From Prorocentrum cordatum (taxonomy: Eukaryota > Sar > Dinophyceae > Prorocentrales > Prorocentraceae): a stretch of 64,000 nucleotides of DNA. The DNA lies in assembly GCA_963575745.1 (NCBI GenBank), contig CAUYUJ010018538.1, positions 762,076 through 826,075 of the forward strand, read 5' to 3'. The position numbers were made by a program, and so were the translations under genes. Numbering within the stretch: position 1 is the stretch's first letter; the number at the start of each line of letters is the position of its first letter. Positions 63,441 through 64,000 of the stretch are shown here, piece by piece. The notes under the pieces are model-generated. The model had not been told where the DNA came from. It worked only from the letters and a program-made list of their open reading frames with translations, and made no database searches.

Positions 63441-63602
63441 GAAGGGGCCCCAGGACACACAAATAAATACACACAAATAAAGATAGTCCCCATATTTTCC
63501 CATATCTTCTGGGCTTTTGTCTTTCCCCCACTTCCCATATTTTCCCATATTTTCTGGGGAATCGCCGATGAATTGTGTCTGTGTGTTTCTCTCCCTCCTG
63601 AC
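63441..63602 (+). repeat. Dispersed repeat R160, copy 6
   Basis: GAAGGGGCCCCAGGACACAC ... GGGGAATCGCCGATGAATT ... CTCCCTCCTGAC, the most canonical copy, apparently inserted in the LINE relic. Confidence 0.85.
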
Positions 63603-64000
63603 TCTTCCTGGAACCTGGAGGGCCGGGGTCGCCGGGGCCGGGTGGCAAGGAGCGCGGGGACGACCGAGCAGGCTGCAGCCATCCTCGGCGGGCTGGGGCT
63701 ATCAAGCTCCGTCTGGGTCCGGAGAGCGGGCCCGGCGGCCTCGGCCCTGCGGGGGTACTAGTACCACGGGGGCCCCGCCGTCTCCGATGCAGAGGCTGCG
63801 GCTCAGCGCGCTGGGCCGTTTGGGTCGCGCGCTGAAGGGCACGACGACCAGCCTCGGACTGCACAGCCACAAGGAGGGTCCCAGGACGGACCCGCTGATC
63901 TTGACCATCGGCCAGGCGTCGCGTGGGCGCAGGCTGCCTGGAAGTCCTATCCCAAGCTAGGCGTTCTGCAGGTCTGCCTGGAAGCGGCGCTGAGCAGGAC
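63603..64000 (+). other. Possible continuation of the LINE relic (window edge)
   Basis: A frame near 63800-63910 reads LRLSALGRLGRALKGTTTSL and GPRTDPLILTIGQ, with AWAQAAWKSYPKLG after a frame change. This is similar in feel to the region after the RT in such LINEs. Weak; otherwise nothing recognised. Confidence 0.3.

Overview
The window is nuclear DNA of a dinoflagellate alga. The strongest evidence is two genomic relicts of the dinoflagellate trans-spliced leader (29514-29565 on the minus strand, 43348-43397 on the plus strand). Supporting signs are introns with GA and GC donors whose acceptor AG is always followed by G, GC-rich codon use, and a retroelement mix (Ty1/copia, tyrosine-recombinase and LINE types). 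I cannot name the genus. No rRNA, tRNA, CRISPR or bacterial-style operon was seen. Most long open frames here are by-products of triplet repeats such as TCC, GGA, CAA and CAT.

Only two conserved host genes are recognisable, both on the minus strand. The first is the 3' part of a USP39/Sad1-type spliceosomal ubiquitin-hydrolase-like gene, as five exons from 26128 down to 18166. The second is a single-exon PPP-family protein phosphatase (29493 to 27898). Its copy starts with one intact and two decayed spliced leaders, ends next to a short A-tract, and interrupts a GAGCTTTG-type satellite. It is therefore a retrogene made from a mature trans-spliced mRNA.

Layout: 1-2090 small repeats and TCC tracts; 2091-3993 LINE 3' end with RNase H; 4097-5935 repeats; 5936-14290 a decayed Ty1/copia element with two 349-bp LTRs; 14398-18165 microsatellites and dispersed repeats; 18166-26128 the USP39-like gene with repeat-filled introns; 26764-30030 the satellite split by the phosphatase retrogene; 30220-32985 tandem arrays; 32984-39658 a tyrosine-recombinase retroelement with split direct repeats; 39659-48300 MITE-like elements, foldbacks, the second leader relict and a LINE fragment; 48589-61255 dispersed repeats and large tandem arrays (CA, CAA, a 21-bp minisatellite, a ~285-bp satellite); 62136-64000 a LINE reverse-transcriptase relic split by a dispersed repeat.

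Most notable observation: three unrelated retroelement classes in this one window (copia, tyrosine-recombinase, LINE) each carry a domain with the same motif order: a PPC/LPC motif, then an E-x-P motif, then a CxYG or QCxFG motif. It resembles a cytosine-5 DNA methyltransferase fold. This suggests a domain repeatedly captured or kept by dinoflagellate retroelements.
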